This document shows positions 1 to 8,326 of a DNA stretch of 64,000 nt, piece after piece. The DNA lies in NCBI GenBank assembly GCA_014379595.1, contig JACMLM010000067.1, positions 1 through 64,000 of the forward strand, given 5' to 3'. The stretch's first letter is position 1, and every line of letters starts with the position of its first letter. The translations under genes were made by a program, and so were the position numbers. Below the pieces are notes generated by a model that saw only the letters and a program-made list of their open reading frames with translations, was not told where the DNA came from and did no database searches. Source of the DNA: Anaerolineales bacterium. GTDB taxonomy: Bacteria; Chloroflexota; Anaerolineae; Anaerolineales; Villigracilaceae.

Positions 1-1190
1 ATTTTAGTCACGACACCAGCGCCGACGGTGAGACCGCCTTCACGGATGGCGAACTTGGAACCCTGCTCAAGCGCAACAGGCACGATCAACTCAACTGTCA
101 GGTTCACATTGTCACCTGGCATCACCATCTCCACACCTTCAGGCAAGGTGATGTCACCTGTCACATCCATCGTGCGCAGGTAGAACTGCGGTCGATAGCC
201 ACTGAAGAATGCCTTGTGGCGTCCACCCTCTTCCTTCCTCAACACATACACTTCCGCTAAAAACTTCTTGTGCGGGGTGATAGACTTCGGCTTGGCCAAT
301 ACTTGTCCACGCTCCACATCTTCACGTTCGATGCCGCGCAGGAGCAAGCCAACGTTGTCACCAGCCATGCCTTCATCCAATTGCTTGTGGAACATCTCCA
401 CACCGGTCACAACTGAGTTCTTTGTGTCGCGCAATCCAACGATCTCGATCGGTTCGCCGATCTTGATGATACCGCGGTCAATACGTCCGGTTACAACCGT
501 ACCACGTCCCTTGATCGAGAATACATCTTCGACGGACATCATGAACGGTCTGTCTGTCTCACGTTTCGGTTCTGGAATGTATTCGTCCACGACACGCAGC
601 AATTCTTTGATCGGTGCATATTCAGGTGCGTTGGGATCGGTGCTGGTACTTTCCAAGGCAACCTTGGCAGAACCACGTACGATCGGGGTGGTGTCGCCGG
701 GGAAGCCCTGGCTGTTCAACAGTTCACGCAATTCGAGTTCAACCAGTTCAAGCAGTTCGGGGTCGTCCATCATGTCGACTTTGTTCAGGAAGACTACGAT
801 GGAAGGGACTTCCACTTGACGGGCAAGCAGAACGTGTTCGCGGGTCTGAGGCATCGGACCATCAGGGGCAGCGACCACGAGAATGGCTCCGTCCACCTGT
901 GCGGCACCGGTGATCATGTTCTTGATGTAGTCACGGTGACCGGGCATGTCGACGTGCGCATAATGGCGTTTGTCGGTTTGATATTCCACGTGGGCGATGT
1001 TGATCGTGATGCCGCGTGCTTTTTCTTCCGGGGCATTGTCGATCTGGTCGTATGCCTTGAAATCGGCCTGGCCGCTCAGCCCGGCTACTTTGGTGATGGC
1101 CGCGGTCAATGTCGTCTTGCCATGATCAATGTGGCCCATGGTCCCTACATTCAGATGCGGTTTATTGCGGTCAAATTTTGCCTTCGCCAT
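1..1190 (-). CDS. tuf: Elongation factor Tu (partial, C-terminal end cut by window)
   Basis: GTPase that delivers aminoacyl-tRNA to the ribosome. The minus-strand frame is open from ATG at 1190 to the window edge. It shows the G1 loop [10 protein letters not shown], the G2 region RGITIN, G3 DMPGH (most EF-Tu have DCPGH), G4 NKVD, and the domain 3 ending [12 protein letters not shown]. Only the last few residues are missing. A good ribosome binding site, AAAGGAG, lies about 8 bases before the ATG. It is the protein gene at the end of a tRNA-Thr, tRNA-Tyr, tRNA-Thr cluster on the same strand, so it is probably cotranscribed with those tRNAs. The ORF track lists only antisense shadows here. Identification is certain; which of possibly two tuf copies this is cannot be told. 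Confidence 0.97.
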   Translation of the reverse strand, partial: MAKAKFDRNKPHLNVGTMGHIDHGKTTLTAAITKVAGLSGQADFKAYDQIDNAPEEKARGITINIAHVEYQTDKRHYAHVDMPGHRDYIKNMITGAAQVDGAILVVAAPDGPMPQTREHVLLARQVEVPSIVVFLNKVDMMDDPELLELVELELRELLNSQGFPGDTTPIVRGSAKVALESTSTDPNAPEYAPIKELLRVVDEYIPEPKRETDRPFMMSVEDVFSIKGRGTVVTGRIDRGIIKIGEPIEIVGLRDTKNSVVTGVEMFHKQLDEGMAGDNVGLLLRGIEREDVERGQVLAKPKSITPHKKFLAEVYVLRKEEGGRHKAFFSGYRPQFYLRTMDVTGDITLPEGVEMVMPGDNVNLTVELIVPVALEQGSKFAIREGGLTVGAGVVTK

Positions 1191-1240
1191 GTTATAAAAC
1201 TCCTTTGTTATATTAGACAAGAATGCTTTTCAGCAACTGA

Positions 1241-1312
1241 GCCCTCAACGAGACTTGAACTCGTGACCTCACCCTTACCAAGGGTGTGCTCTACCAACTG
1301 AGCTATGAGGGC
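1241..1312 (-). tRNA. tRNA-Thr (anticodon GGT)
   Basis: The minus strand folds as a complete cloverleaf: acceptor GCCCTCA/TGAGGGC, D arm GCTC/GAGC, anticodon stem CACCC/GGGTG with loop TTGGTAA, and a T arm ACGAG/CTCGT with TTCAAGT. Bases 34-36 read GGT, which decodes threonine ACC/ACT. CCA is not encoded. It is the last tRNA before tuf. Confidence 0.96.
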
Positions 1313-1342
1313 TTAACGTGCTGACCGGAAAACCTCCGGTAG

Positions 1343-1425
1343 TGGGCGGTGAAGGATTCGAACCTCCGAAGTCTACTGACAACTGATTTACAGTCAGTCC
1401 CCTTTGGCCACTTGGGTAACCGCCC
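1343..1425 (-). tRNA. tRNA-Tyr (anticodon GTA)
   Basis: Class II tRNA with a long variable arm. The acceptor is GGGCGGT/ACCGCCC, the anticodon stem ACTGA/TCAGT encloses loop CTGTAAA (anticodon GTA), and the T arm contains GGTTCGAATCC. The discriminator base is A, as expected for Tyr. It sits between the two tRNA-Thr genes. Confidence 0.96.
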
Positions 1426-1482
1426 GAATAAATTGTATTTGCTGATCACCAACCGATTTATTTATCAATTAGCAGCCACAGA

Positions 1483-1554
1483 GCCGACGACGAGAATTGA
1501 ACTCGTAACCTCCCGCTTACAAGGCGGGTGCTCTGCCAATTGAGCTACGTCGGC
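1483..1554 (-). tRNA. tRNA-Thr (anticodon TGT)
   Basis: Cloverleaf with acceptor GCCGACG/CGTCGGC, D arm GCTC/GAGC, anticodon stem CCCGC/GCGGG with loop CTTGTAA (anticodon TGT, Thr ACA/ACG), and T arm ACGAG/CTCGT. It is the first gene of the tRNA-tuf cluster, about 20 bases from the -10 element. Confidence 0.96.
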
Positions 1555-1572
1555 AAGTGATTAAGCAGGACG

Positions 1573-1600
1573 ATTATACCAAAACAATGAGCATCGTCAA
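1573..1600 (-). promoter_or_regulatory. Promoter of the tRNA-Thr/Tyr/Thr-tuf operon
   Basis: On the minus strand TTGACG, a 16-base spacer and a perfect TATAAT lie 19 bases upstream of the first tRNA, as expected for a strong stable-RNA promoter. Predicted from sequence only. Confidence 0.8.
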
Positions 1601-1646
1601 GATAATTGCACAATCATTAAAAAAATGAATGAAAGTAGATTGGCAC

Positions 1647-1695
1647 TTGACATTTGAATCCTTTCATTGTAATATTAGAACAGTTGTTCTAATAT
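1647..1695 (+). promoter_or_regulatory. Consensus promoter overlapped by a GAAC-N4-GTTC palindrome (LexA-like operator)
   Basis: A perfect -35 TTGACA (1647-1652), a 17-base spacer and TATAAT-like TAATAT (1670-1675) form a strong promoter. A perfect inverted repeat with 10-base arms, ATATTAGAAC-agtt-GTTCTAATAT (1672-1695), covers the -10, the expected start of transcription and the first bases of the ORF start codon. The core GAAC-N4-GTTC is the layout of Gram-positive-type LexA (SOS) boxes. A repressor bound here would block RNA polymerase. That the binder is LexA is an inference; another dimeric repressor is possible. Confidence 0.7.
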
Positions 1696-2479
1696 GGATA
1701 AAATCAATCAATTTTCCCTGATGATCGAAGCACTAACAGAACTTGCTGAAGAAGAGCAAGCGCATCACACTGCGCCCGCACCTGGTCTGCCTTCTTTAAG
1801 CACTGTCATCACTGAGGCATCCCCTCTTCCAAAAGAAGCACTCTTCCTTGGTCTTGCAGAAGATGGCTTACCTGTTCTTTTAAATCTTCATGACCCGGTT
1901 CCTGGCCCTATTCTTATCACCGGAGATCAAGCCAGTGGAAAAACAACTCTCTTACAAACAATAGCACAAGCTGTAGAACTACTTCACTCACCTTCAGGCG
2001 TTCAATATTGTGTGATCACTCAATACACAGATGAATGGACTACCTTTCAAAACAAGCAAAATAATGCTGGAATATATTCCACACAAGATAGCACATCACA
2101 AGAACTCTTACAATCCCTTGTCACATGGGCACATAACAACAAAGGTGATTCACAATCTGTATTAATAATCATCGATGACCTTGAAGCAGTGACAAAATTT
2201 GACGAACAAGCTCAACAAAACTTACGCTGGCTTCTCCTACGTGGACCTGCCCGACGCGTATGGCCGATTATCACACTCAATGCGAGTCGTGCAAAAAACA
2301 TGGAAGCATGGCTTGGCTCCTTCCGCACTCGCTTATTTGGTCGCATTCAGGATGTTCAAGATACAAACTTGATCACCGGCAACTCCAACCACACGCTAAG
2401 TGACTTAACAACAGGCTCACAATTCACCATGCGTGAAGGTAATAACTGGCTCAATTTTTGGGCTCCCGTGATCGATTAG
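1694..2479 (+). CDS. P-loop ATPase, FtsK/HerA-like, possibly SOS-regulated
   Basis: A 261-residue protein with a low-complexity N terminus of about 45 residues followed by one P-loop domain. Walker A is GDQASGKTT (about residues 77-85) and Walker B is a hydrophobic strand ending in LIIIDDLEAV (about 157-166). A later strand, ITLNASRAKNM, may carry the sensor residue. The LITGDQASGKTTLLQTIA context resembles the nucleotide-binding core of FtsK/SpoIIIE-type ATPases, but no DNA-binding or membrane part is present, so its substrate is unknown. There is no visible ribosome binding site before ATG 1694, and the predicted start of transcription is only about 12 bases upstream, so translation may be nearly leaderless. 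It is followed 16 bases later by a small ORF, probably in the same transcript. Confidence 0.8.
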   Translation: MDKINQFSLMIEALTELAEEEQAHHTAPAPGLPSLSTVITEASPLPKEALFLGLAEDGLPVLLNLHDPVPGPILITGDQASGKTTLLQTIAQAVELLHSPSGVQYCVITQYTDEWTTFQNKQNNAGIYSTQDSTSQELLQSLVTWAHNNKGDSQSVLIIIDDLEAVTKFDEQAQQNLRWLLLRGPARRVWPIITLNASRAKNMEAWLGSFRTRLFGRIQDVQDTNLITGNSNHTLSDLTTGSQFTMREGNNWLNFWAPVID

Positions 2480-2495
2480 TGAAAGGGAAAATATT

Positions 2496-2732
2496 ATGCA
2501 CACTGGAATGTTATGGTTTGACAATGACCCCAAAACAACTTTGAGTGTTAAGATCCAGAAAGCAATGGATTATTACAGCAAAAAATTTGGGCGTATCCCA
2601 GATATCTGTCTCGTGCACCCCAGCATGTTAGATACTGGTCAAAAACAATTCGATATGGGAAAACTGACCATTCGCCCCTATCAACCCGTTATGCCCGGTC
2701 ACCTTTGGATTGGCGTTGAGGACCAAAAATAA
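2496..2732 (+). CDS. Small conserved-looking protein, function unknown
   Basis: A 78-residue ORF starting with ATG after the purine-rich site GAAAGGGAAAA. It has no signal peptide or membrane segment. The sequence is globular, with a predicted helix (KIQKAMDYYSKKFG) followed by short strands and PYQPVMPGHLWIG near the C terminus. I do not recognise the family. It lies 16 bases after the P-loop ATPase and before an intrinsic terminator, so the two form a two-gene unit and may work together. Confidence 0.7.
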   Translation: MHTGMLWFDNDPKTTLSVKIQKAMDYYSKKFGRIPDICLVHPSMLDTGQKQFDMGKLTIRPYQPVMPGHLWIGVEDQK

Positions 2733-2794
2733 TTGAGAGGTAGTTAGGATCACAAGTCCTTCGCCATTCACTATATCTCAAATCGTCCTTACGA

Positions 2795-2830
2795 ACATCC
2801 CGCGGAACTGGCCCGCGGGATGTGTTCTTT
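2795..2830 (+). terminator. Intrinsic terminator of the ATPase gene pair
   Basis: Inverted repeat with 11-base arms, ACATCCCGCGG / CCGCGGGATGT, followed by GTTCTTT. It lies between the rightward small ORF and the end of leftward acpS. Confidence 0.7.
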
Positions 2831-2833
2831 AAA

Positions 2834-3202
2834 CTATTCTCCAATACCTACTACAAACGCAATTGCCTGACTCTCCGTATGGCTCAAACTTACAGACCAG
2901 TTTGACAATCCTAATTTTTTCGCCATCTTTTCCCCTTCCCTATACAAATACAAATGCGGGGCATTATTCTCATCACCTATCACTTCAATATCAAGCCAGC
3001 TTATATCACCGATACCAGTGCCTAAAGCTTTAGCAGCTGCTTCTTTAGCTGCAAACCGCGCCGCCAACGATGCAACTCGTCCACCACATTCGCGTTGCTC
3101 TGCTTCCGTAAATATGCGCGCAATAAATTTATCACCGTGACGTTCAATTGCATCACGAATACGCTCGATCTCTATAAGGTCAACACCTGTGGAAAGTTTC
3201 AT
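2834..3202 (-). CDS. acpS: Holo-[acyl-carrier-protein] synthase
   Basis: Transfers the 4'-phosphopantetheine arm from coenzyme A to the serine of apo-ACP, activating it for fatty-acid synthesis. The 122-residue length is typical of trimeric AcpS. The Mg-binding motif GVDLIEI carries Asp8, and the second conserved block is RFAAKEAAAKALGTG with Glu54. The C-terminal WSVSLSHTESQAIAFVV matches the family's last strand region. It is the last gene of a leftward run after the two M16 peptidases, separated from them by a 61-base palindromic repeat. Confidence 0.96.
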   Translation of the reverse strand: MKLSTGVDLIEIERIRDAIERHGDKFIARIFTEAEQRECGGRVASLAARFAAKEAAAKALGTGIGDISWLDIEVIGDENNAPHLYLYREGEKMAKKLGLSNWSVSLSHTESQAIAFVVGIGE

Positions 3203-3211
3203 AAAAATAAT

Positions 3212-3272
3212 AGGTGACAGTCACTTTGAATAGGTTTAACTAAGCAAACAGCGAAACAAGTGACTGTCACCT
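3212..3272. repeat. Palindromic intergenic repeat (GTGACAGTCAC type)
   Basis: Inverted repeat with perfect 15-base arms, AGGTGACAGTCACTT and AAGTGACTGTCACCT, separated by 31 bases. Each arm contains an inner palindrome (GTGAC-A-GTCAC), so it can fold as one long hairpin or two short ones. It lies between the M16 gene and acpS. Size and nested architecture match the repeats at 14825 and 18854 although the sequence differs. Confidence 0.75.
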
Positions 3273-3283
3273 TAGTTAATGGA

Positions 3284-4570
3284 TTATGGACCCGCCGTTG
3301 CGATCACCAAACGGTCAGGGGTAATATATTTTCGTGCAGTCTCCAAAACATCGCTGCGTGTTACTTTACGAACCATACCTTCATAGCGTTGATAATAATC
3401 TGCCCCAAGGTTATAACGCTCTATACTCAACATCGCGCTCGCAACGCCACTATTTGATTCCAACGAAAGCGGCAAGCGTCCAATGTAATTGGCCTGGCTG
3501 TCAGCAAGTTCTTCTTTTGTTACGCCACTCTTAATAAAGCGACGCAGTTCTTTTTCTATCAAGTCAATTGCCTTCTTTAAATTCTTTGGGTTCACACCAG
3601 CACTTACTTCCCATGTACCAGGTCCAATTCCCGCGCCCAAACTTGATGATGCATAATAAGCAAGCCCGGATTTCTCGCGCACTACATCACCAATCCGCCC
3701 CATCATACCGAATTGACCCAATACCGAGTTTCCCAAAGATGCAGATAAATATTCCGGGTCGTTGCGGCTTGGCCCCACCATGCCAATCACCAGGTCAGAT
3801 TGAGATTTGCCAGCCAGCGCATGATGTCGTTTGACAGTTTTCTTAAGCGGTTTATGCGGAGGTAAAGCATCGGCTCTTCCCTGACCTGGAACCTGCCACC
3901 CGCCCAAAACCTGACTCACCGCCTCAACAGCTTTCTTTGGCTCGATCGCACCCACAATTGCAATCACCATATCTCTCGGTCCAAAATATTGGCGATGAAA
4001 TTTTTCCATATCATCTCTCGTAATGGATTGGATCGTTTCCACATATCCATCACTAGGTCTACTATAGGGATGCCCGGCAAAAAGCATTTCATCAAATGCC
4101 ATCGCAGCCATATCCGATGTATCCTGCGCGCGGATTGCAAGACCCGTGAGCCATTGCGCTCTTAATTTTTCAACTTCATCTGGTGGAAAAGTTGGGGTTT
4201 GCAATGACTCAGAAAGCAACTTGAGCAAAAGCGGAAGGTCTTCCACGAGAGTACGACCGCCAAAACTTAAATTATGAACGCCTGAATCAAACCCCATGCT
4301 TGCACCGACAGATTCAAGTTCGTTATAGATCTCATCAAAATTACGTGTTTGTGTACCGCGCATCAAAGAAGATGACACAAAATCGGCGAGACCGAGTTTC
4401 GCATCGCTTTCAAAGATAGCGCCGGCAGGCAGGTATCCGCCCATGCTGATGGATGGACTATTAAAATTTGAACGGGCTAGAACAGTAATACCATTTGAAA
4501 GCACTACGCGATAAATATCTTCAGGACCCGGCAGAGATGGCTTCGAGGTCTTAATAATACGTTTCACCAT
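3284..4570 (-). CDS. M16 family peptidase-like protein, catalytically inactive partner
   Basis: A 428-residue protein with the two-lobe M16 (insulinase/processing peptidase) fold. Family features include the N-terminal strand NGITVLARSN, the region LGLADFVSSSLMRGT, and the C-terminal block with ADSQANYIGRLPLSLESN. The zinc motif HxxEH is absent: the corresponding stretch reads DFVSS, so it should not cleave peptides itself. Such inactive subunits pair with an active M16 subunit to form the substrate chamber. Its ATG directly follows the stop codon of the active paralogue (no intergenic base), supporting a heterodimer made in equal amounts. No signal peptide is seen. Confidence 0.9.
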   Translation of the reverse strand: MVKRIIKTSKPSLPGPEDIYRVVLSNGITVLARSNFNSPSISMGGYLPAGAIFESDAKLGLADFVSSSLMRGTQTRNFDEIYNELESVGASMGFDSGVHNLSFGGRTLVEDLPLLLKLLSESLQTPTFPPDEVEKLRAQWLTGLAIRAQDTSDMAAMAFDEMLFAGHPYSRPSDGYVETIQSITRDDMEKFHRQYFGPRDMVIAIVGAIEPKKAVEAVSQVLGGWQVPGQGRADALPPHKPLKKTVKRHHALAGKSQSDLVIGMVGPSRNDPEYLSASLGNSVLGQFGMMGRIGDVVREKSGLAYYASSSLGAGIGPGTWEVSAGVNPKNLKKAIDLIEKELRRFIKSGVTKEELADSQANYIGRLPLSLESNSGVASAMLSIERYNLGADYYQRYEGMVRKVTRSDVLETARKYITPDRLVIATAGP

Positions 4571-5833
4571 TTATGCCTCCACCCCACTCGGAATGTACAT
4601 GCCGACCACGCGACTTTTTGATTGTAAATATTTCTGTGCGACACGCTGCACATCTTGGGGCGTGACCTTTGCAAGTTTATCTAAATATGTTGTGAACCAC
4701 TCATACGAGGAGAACATTTCCACATATCCCATCCAAAAGGCTTGATGGGTAATATTCTCGCTTCCATAAGCAAATACAGCACGTGCCTGTTTAACTGCGC
4801 GCGTGATTTCATCTTTGGATATTAAAACTTCCTGTAGTTTTTTGATCTCTTCATCCAATACAGCTATTGATTCTTCAGGTTTGCGTTTTGGGTGATTGGT
4901 GATGGTAATACGATAAAGATAAGGGTCAATTGTAGATTCAGACCAACCGGAAACATCCACTGCATATTCTTTATCTACCAATGCGCGGTAGAGCCGCGCT
5001 GTTTTATAGGAAAGTCCACTTGCGCCTGTTAGCAAGCTATCTACTACTTGCAGAGGAAAAAAATCGGGATGAGTAGCATTGGGAAAGCGATACGCCGCTT
5101 GAATAAAAGTCGTTTCACCTGGTCCTTCAACCGAAAGCCTTACTTCCCCTTTTTGTTCAGGCTCAACTCGTTTAAGCCGCAATGGAGTTGGCCCTTTTGG
5201 AATACGCTCAAATAATTCCTTGATGCGTTTCAACATTTCTTTTGTTTCAAAATCACCTGCAATCGTGAGCACAGCATTATTTGGAACATAATACATGCGA
5301 TAGTGTTGATAGAGATCGTCGCGTGTGATGGCATGCAGGTCAGTCATATCCCCAATGATCTCATGATGATAGGGATGCACTCGAAAAGCTGATTGTTGAA
5401 CAGCCTCGCCCAATCTGAACATTGGCTCATTCTCATGCCCTTCGCGCTCAGAAATAATGACTGTGCGTTCAGAAGCAACTTCCTTTTCATTGTATATGCT
5501 GTTCTTCATGCGATCTGATTCGAGACGCAGAGCCAAATCAATTTTATCGGCTGGCATGGTTTCATAATAGCGCGTTGAATCATGCGAAGTGGATGCATTC
5601 CAACGCCCACCTTCGCGCGAGATTGCCTTATCTAAAATATTTGCAGGGAATTTTTTTGTCCCTTTGAATTGCATGTGCTCGGTCCAGTGAGAGATACCTG
5701 TTTTCCCTGTTGGTTCATCTTTTGAACCCACTCGATACCATATCCATGAAGAGATGATCGGTGCTGTATGTATTTCTTTCAGCATGATCTTCATGCCATT
5801 CTTAAGGGTGACTTGCGTGATCTTATTTGCCAT
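4571..5833 (-). CDS. M16 family zinc metallopeptidase, active subunit
   Basis: A 420-residue insulinase/processing-peptidase homologue. The inverted zinc motif HxxEH is intact at residues 49-53 (SHWTEHMQFKGT), and the third ligand Glu129 sits in ERTVIISE about 75 residues downstream, as in the family. There is no signal peptide, so a cytoplasmic peptidase is likely, perhaps degrading peptides; no specific substrate can be named. It precedes the inactive partner with zero spacing. A repeat-rich intergenic region lies upstream. Confidence 0.93.
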   Translation of the reverse strand: MANKITQVTLKNGMKIMLKEIHTAPIISSWIWYRVGSKDEPTGKTGISHWTEHMQFKGTKKFPANILDKAISREGGRWNASTSHDSTRYYETMPADKIDLALRLESDRMKNSIYNEKEVASERTVIISEREGHENEPMFRLGEAVQQSAFRVHPYHHEIIGDMTDLHAITRDDLYQHYRMYYVPNNAVLTIAGDFETKEMLKRIKELFERIPKGPTPLRLKRVEPEQKGEVRLSVEGPGETTFIQAAYRFPNATHPDFFPLQVVDSLLTGASGLSYKTARLYRALVDKEYAVDVSGWSESTIDPYLYRITITNHPKRKPEESIAVLDEEIKKLQEVLISKDEITRAVKQARAVFAYGSENITHQAFWMGYVEMFSSYEWFTTYLDKLAKVTPQDVQRVAQKYLQSKSRVVGMYIPSGVEA

Positions 5834-6016
5834 TCGGCTCCAAATATTTATTGTTTACAAACTCATATCATGAGCACCCAATCATGATGCCCTCCCGAAG
5901 GACATCGGGACGATGTGAGCAAAGCGACACTTGCGCCGTACGCCGTGCGGTGAGGCCGTCTACGATAGCTCTAGAGATTCTTCGCTATCGCTCAGAATGA
6001 CATTGTGTGAGATGAA
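5834..6016. other. Intergenic stretch with REP-like sequence
   Basis: No gene is visible. It contains small hairpins (CCCGAAGGACATCGGG, CCGTACGCCGTGCGG) and the string GAGATTCTTCGCTATCGCTC followed by AGAATGACA, which reads like a dispersed non-coding repeat rather than a promoter. No second copy was seen in this window. Confidence 0.4.
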
Positions 6017-6823
6017 TTACTTACAAACTGGCAGCCCATCCAAATTGACAGCATTGGGGCTGATCATACAGTAGAAGGGCTTAACCACTTCCTGTAAACC
6101 AGAAAAGGGTTCATGCAATTGAGTTTGATTTAATGGAATATCCACAGCTACATTCAATACAACAGGCACTGTGGTATCCACAGGAACGCTCAAGTTTAGC
6201 ACAACAGGTAGTATAGTTCCTTGAGGCAATACAATGGTTGTTAACGCTCTTGTTATATTCAGGCCGCCTGTATTCACAGTGACCAATGCATTATTAATGG
6301 TCACATCCTCGCTTAAGATCACATTCGTTTGCTGATTAAGCTGAAGATCGAACTTCACAGGGATGGTGGTTTGAACAGGGATCGTGGATGTAATATGGGC
6401 ACGATCCATTTTTTCAAAGTTGGTATACAAACCGCCAAGTAAATTATTCCCCAAGTCCAACACACTCCCCATGTTCAATCTTTTCATGTTGAGCAAGAGA
6501 GCCAGCAATACAATGAGAACGACAACATTCACCGTCATTGAAATGATACTGGCAATTGTCCAGAACGGAGGGCCGAAACTCATCCCTTTCAGTGAAGGAG
6601 CAGCCTTTTTGGGCGAAGCAGGCTTGGGCTGAGTCTGAGGCGGTGATTTTTTTACCATAGGCACAGTGGAAGTAGACAGATTCTTTTTATCATCTACCTG
6701 TTGAGGAAGAAAAGATGCAACACCTCCATCTTTTCTTGGAAGACGCGCTACAGGAGATGCTTTTTCACCTCCCAAAAGGTTTCGCATTTTCCCGGCGGGG
6801 TCAGTATTAGATTCTTCAGTCAT
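6017..6823 (-). CDS. Single-pass membrane protein with beta-rich outer domain, function unknown
   Basis: 268 residues. About 90 N-terminal residues are polar, rich in Pro, Lys and Ser, and probably disordered. One transmembrane helix follows (about residues 98-122, SMTVNVVVLIVLLALLL). The outer part is built of alternating short hydrophobic strands with imperfect repeats of the type VPVVLN(V/L)xV(D/P), and it ends in a segment with two cysteines (YCMISPNAV...PVCK) that could form a disulfide. I do not recognise the family. It stands alone between the M16 genes and a divergent oxidoreductase. A cell-surface structural or stator-like role is possible but unproven. Confidence 0.75.
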   Translation of the reverse strand: MTEESNTDPAGKMRNLLGGEKASPVARLPRKDGGVASFLPQQVDDKKNLSTSTVPMVKKSPPQTQPKPASPKKAAPSLKGMSFGPPFWTIASIISMTVNVVVLIVLLALLLNMKRLNMGSVLDLGNNLLGGLYTNFEKMDRAHITSTIPVQTTIPVKFDLQLNQQTNVILSEDVTINNALVTVNTGGLNITRALTTIVLPQGTILPVVLNLSVPVDTTVPVVLNVAVDIPLNQTQLHEPFSGLQEVVKPFYCMISPNAVNLDGLPVCK

Positions 6824-6876
6824 GTCGCCTCCTTGTTTTGTAACGATAACCCAATCTTAGCATAGGATGAGGTTGC

Positions 6877-6905
6877 TTGTACAAGTAAATTTTTTCAAAT
6901 ATAAT
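6877..6905 (+). promoter_or_regulatory. Promoter of the ferredoxin-NADP reductase-like gene
   Basis: TTGTAC, a 17-base spacer and perfect TATAAT, about 37 bases before the GTG start codon. Predicted from sequence. Confidence 0.65.
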
Positions 6906-6942
6906 CACGTAGCTTTGTTCAACATTGAGGAGGAACGCTCAA

Positions 6943-8253
6943 GTGGAAAATAAATACTTTGTGGCTGTGATCGGTGCAGGGCCAGCGGGATTATTTGCAG
7001 CACGCGAACTCGCAAATATGGGCGCACAGGTTGCATTATTTAATCGTGATATCAAAGCAGGTGGACTTGCAGAATATGGCATTTATCTTGTTAAACATAC
7101 AATGAAGGAGGGGCTTCGCAAACAGTTTCGTCAAGCTCTCGATCTGCCCAATATTGATTATTATGGCAATATCACAATTGGCAATCAAGGTGACATCACT
7201 CTGGATGAAATACGTGCCCTTGGTTTTGATGCAGTGTTGGTCGCTGCAGGTGCACAGGGCACTAAATCACTTGGTTTGCCGGGCGAAGAACTTGAAGGGG
7301 TATATCATGCAAAAGATCTTGTCTATTCTTATAATAAGCTGCCGCCATTCAGTCAACGAAAATTTGTTTTGGGAAAACGCTGTGCCATCATTGGGGCTGG
7401 TAATGTAATGGTGGATATTGCACGTTATCTGATCAACTTTCAAAAAGCGGAAGAAGTAATCTCTGTTGTTAGACGTGGACCTGCTGAAGTTAACTTCACT
7501 AAAGAAGAAATGAAACATCTGATCTCTTATTTGGATATGGACGAGTTTGATAAGGAAATGGAACGGGTAAAGCCAGCCTTGCAAGCGATCAATCAGGACC
7601 TGGAAACTGGTCGCCACAAAGTTTTAGATGCTCTCGCGAAAGCAGACCCCAAAACCGAAAACGCGAAGTTTCATTTTGATTTTCTTGCCTCTCCCACTGG
7701 AATGTTCGGCGAGAATGGTTCTCTTATAAAATTGGAAGTGGAAGATAACATTCTCACTGATAGAGATGGAAAGATCAGTGCGAAAGGTACAGGCGTTAAA
7801 CGCACGATTGACGTGGATACTGTCATCTTTGCGATCGGTGATAAGGTGGATGAATCCTTTGGCTTGCCGACAGAATGGAATGAGTTCGTAAAAAATAAAG
7901 AACCGCGCTTCCCTGTGGATCATCTTTCATTTGAATCACCCATTGAAGGTGTGTTTGTTGGCGGTTGGGCACGTAAAGCCAGTGAAGGTTTGGTGGGCTA
8001 TGCCCGCAAAGATGGGATAAGCGCCGCAAAAGCCGTCACACAATATTTGCAGACAAAGCAACCTGCCAATGTAAACGCAGAAGCGGTCACTGCAAAGATG
8101 AAGAGTCTCAATAAACCTATCGTCACGAAAGAAGATATCAAAAAGCTTGAAGCTATTGAAGCAGAAGAAGCCCAAAAACGCGGGCTTGAAGAATTCAAGT
8201 ATGCAAGCAATGAAGAGATGCTGCAAGCGATGGGGCTGACACAAACAGCATAA
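6943..8253 (+). CDS. Ferredoxin--NADP(+) reductase-like FAD-dependent oxidoreductase
   Basis: Probably transfers electrons between NADPH and ferredoxin. Residues 9-17 (IGAGPAGLF) form the FAD dinucleotide motif. A second motif, IIGAGNVMVDIARYL (about residue 150), binds NAD(P). The segment VFVGGWARKASEGLVGYARKDG matches the adrenodoxin-reductase/FprA-type group of the glutamate-synthase-small-subunit superfamily. The ORF track starts at TTG 6925, but that codon is part of the ribosome binding site GAGGAGG; GTG 6943, eight bases later, is the better start (436 residues). The last 45 residues are a charged helical tail, and a mutated copy of this tail occurs at 12191, so a second copy once existed. 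Confidence 0.88.
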   Translation: MENKYFVAVIGAGPAGLFAARELANMGAQVALFNRDIKAGGLAEYGIYLVKHTMKEGLRKQFRQALDLPNIDYYGNITIGNQGDITLDEIRALGFDAVLVAAGAQGTKSLGLPGEELEGVYHAKDLVYSYNKLPPFSQRKFVLGKRCAIIGAGNVMVDIARYLINFQKAEEVISVVRRGPAEVNFTKEEMKHLISYLDMDEFDKEMERVKPALQAINQDLETGRHKVLDALAKADPKTENAKFHFDFLASPTGMFGENGSLIKLEVEDNILTDRDGKISAKGTGVKRTIDVDTVIFAIGDKVDESFGLPTEWNEFVKNKEPRFPVDHLSFESPIEGVFVGGWARKASEGLVGYARKDGISAAKAVTQYLQTKQPANVNAEAVTAKMKSLNKPIVTKEDIKKLEAIEAEEAQKRGLEEFKYASNEEMLQAMGLTQTA

Positions 8254-8262
8254 AGCTGAAAC

Positions 8263-8297
8263 AAAAACACCGAGTTCAAATGAACTCGGTGTTTTTG
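8263..8297. terminator. Bidirectional intrinsic terminator
   Basis: Perfect hairpin AAAACACCGAGTTC / GAACTCGGTGTTTT with AAAT loop and A/T tracts on both sides. It ends the rightward reductase gene and the leftward ABC operon. Confidence 0.9.
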
Positions 8298-8326
8298 TAT
8301 GAAACTTTCAATATAGGTATTGCTTT

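Noticed and set aside
816-1301. 161-aa ORF (and 214-819, 614-913) on the plus strand
   Set aside because: Antisense shadows of tuf and the first tRNA; no family features and EF-Tu is unambiguous on the other strand.
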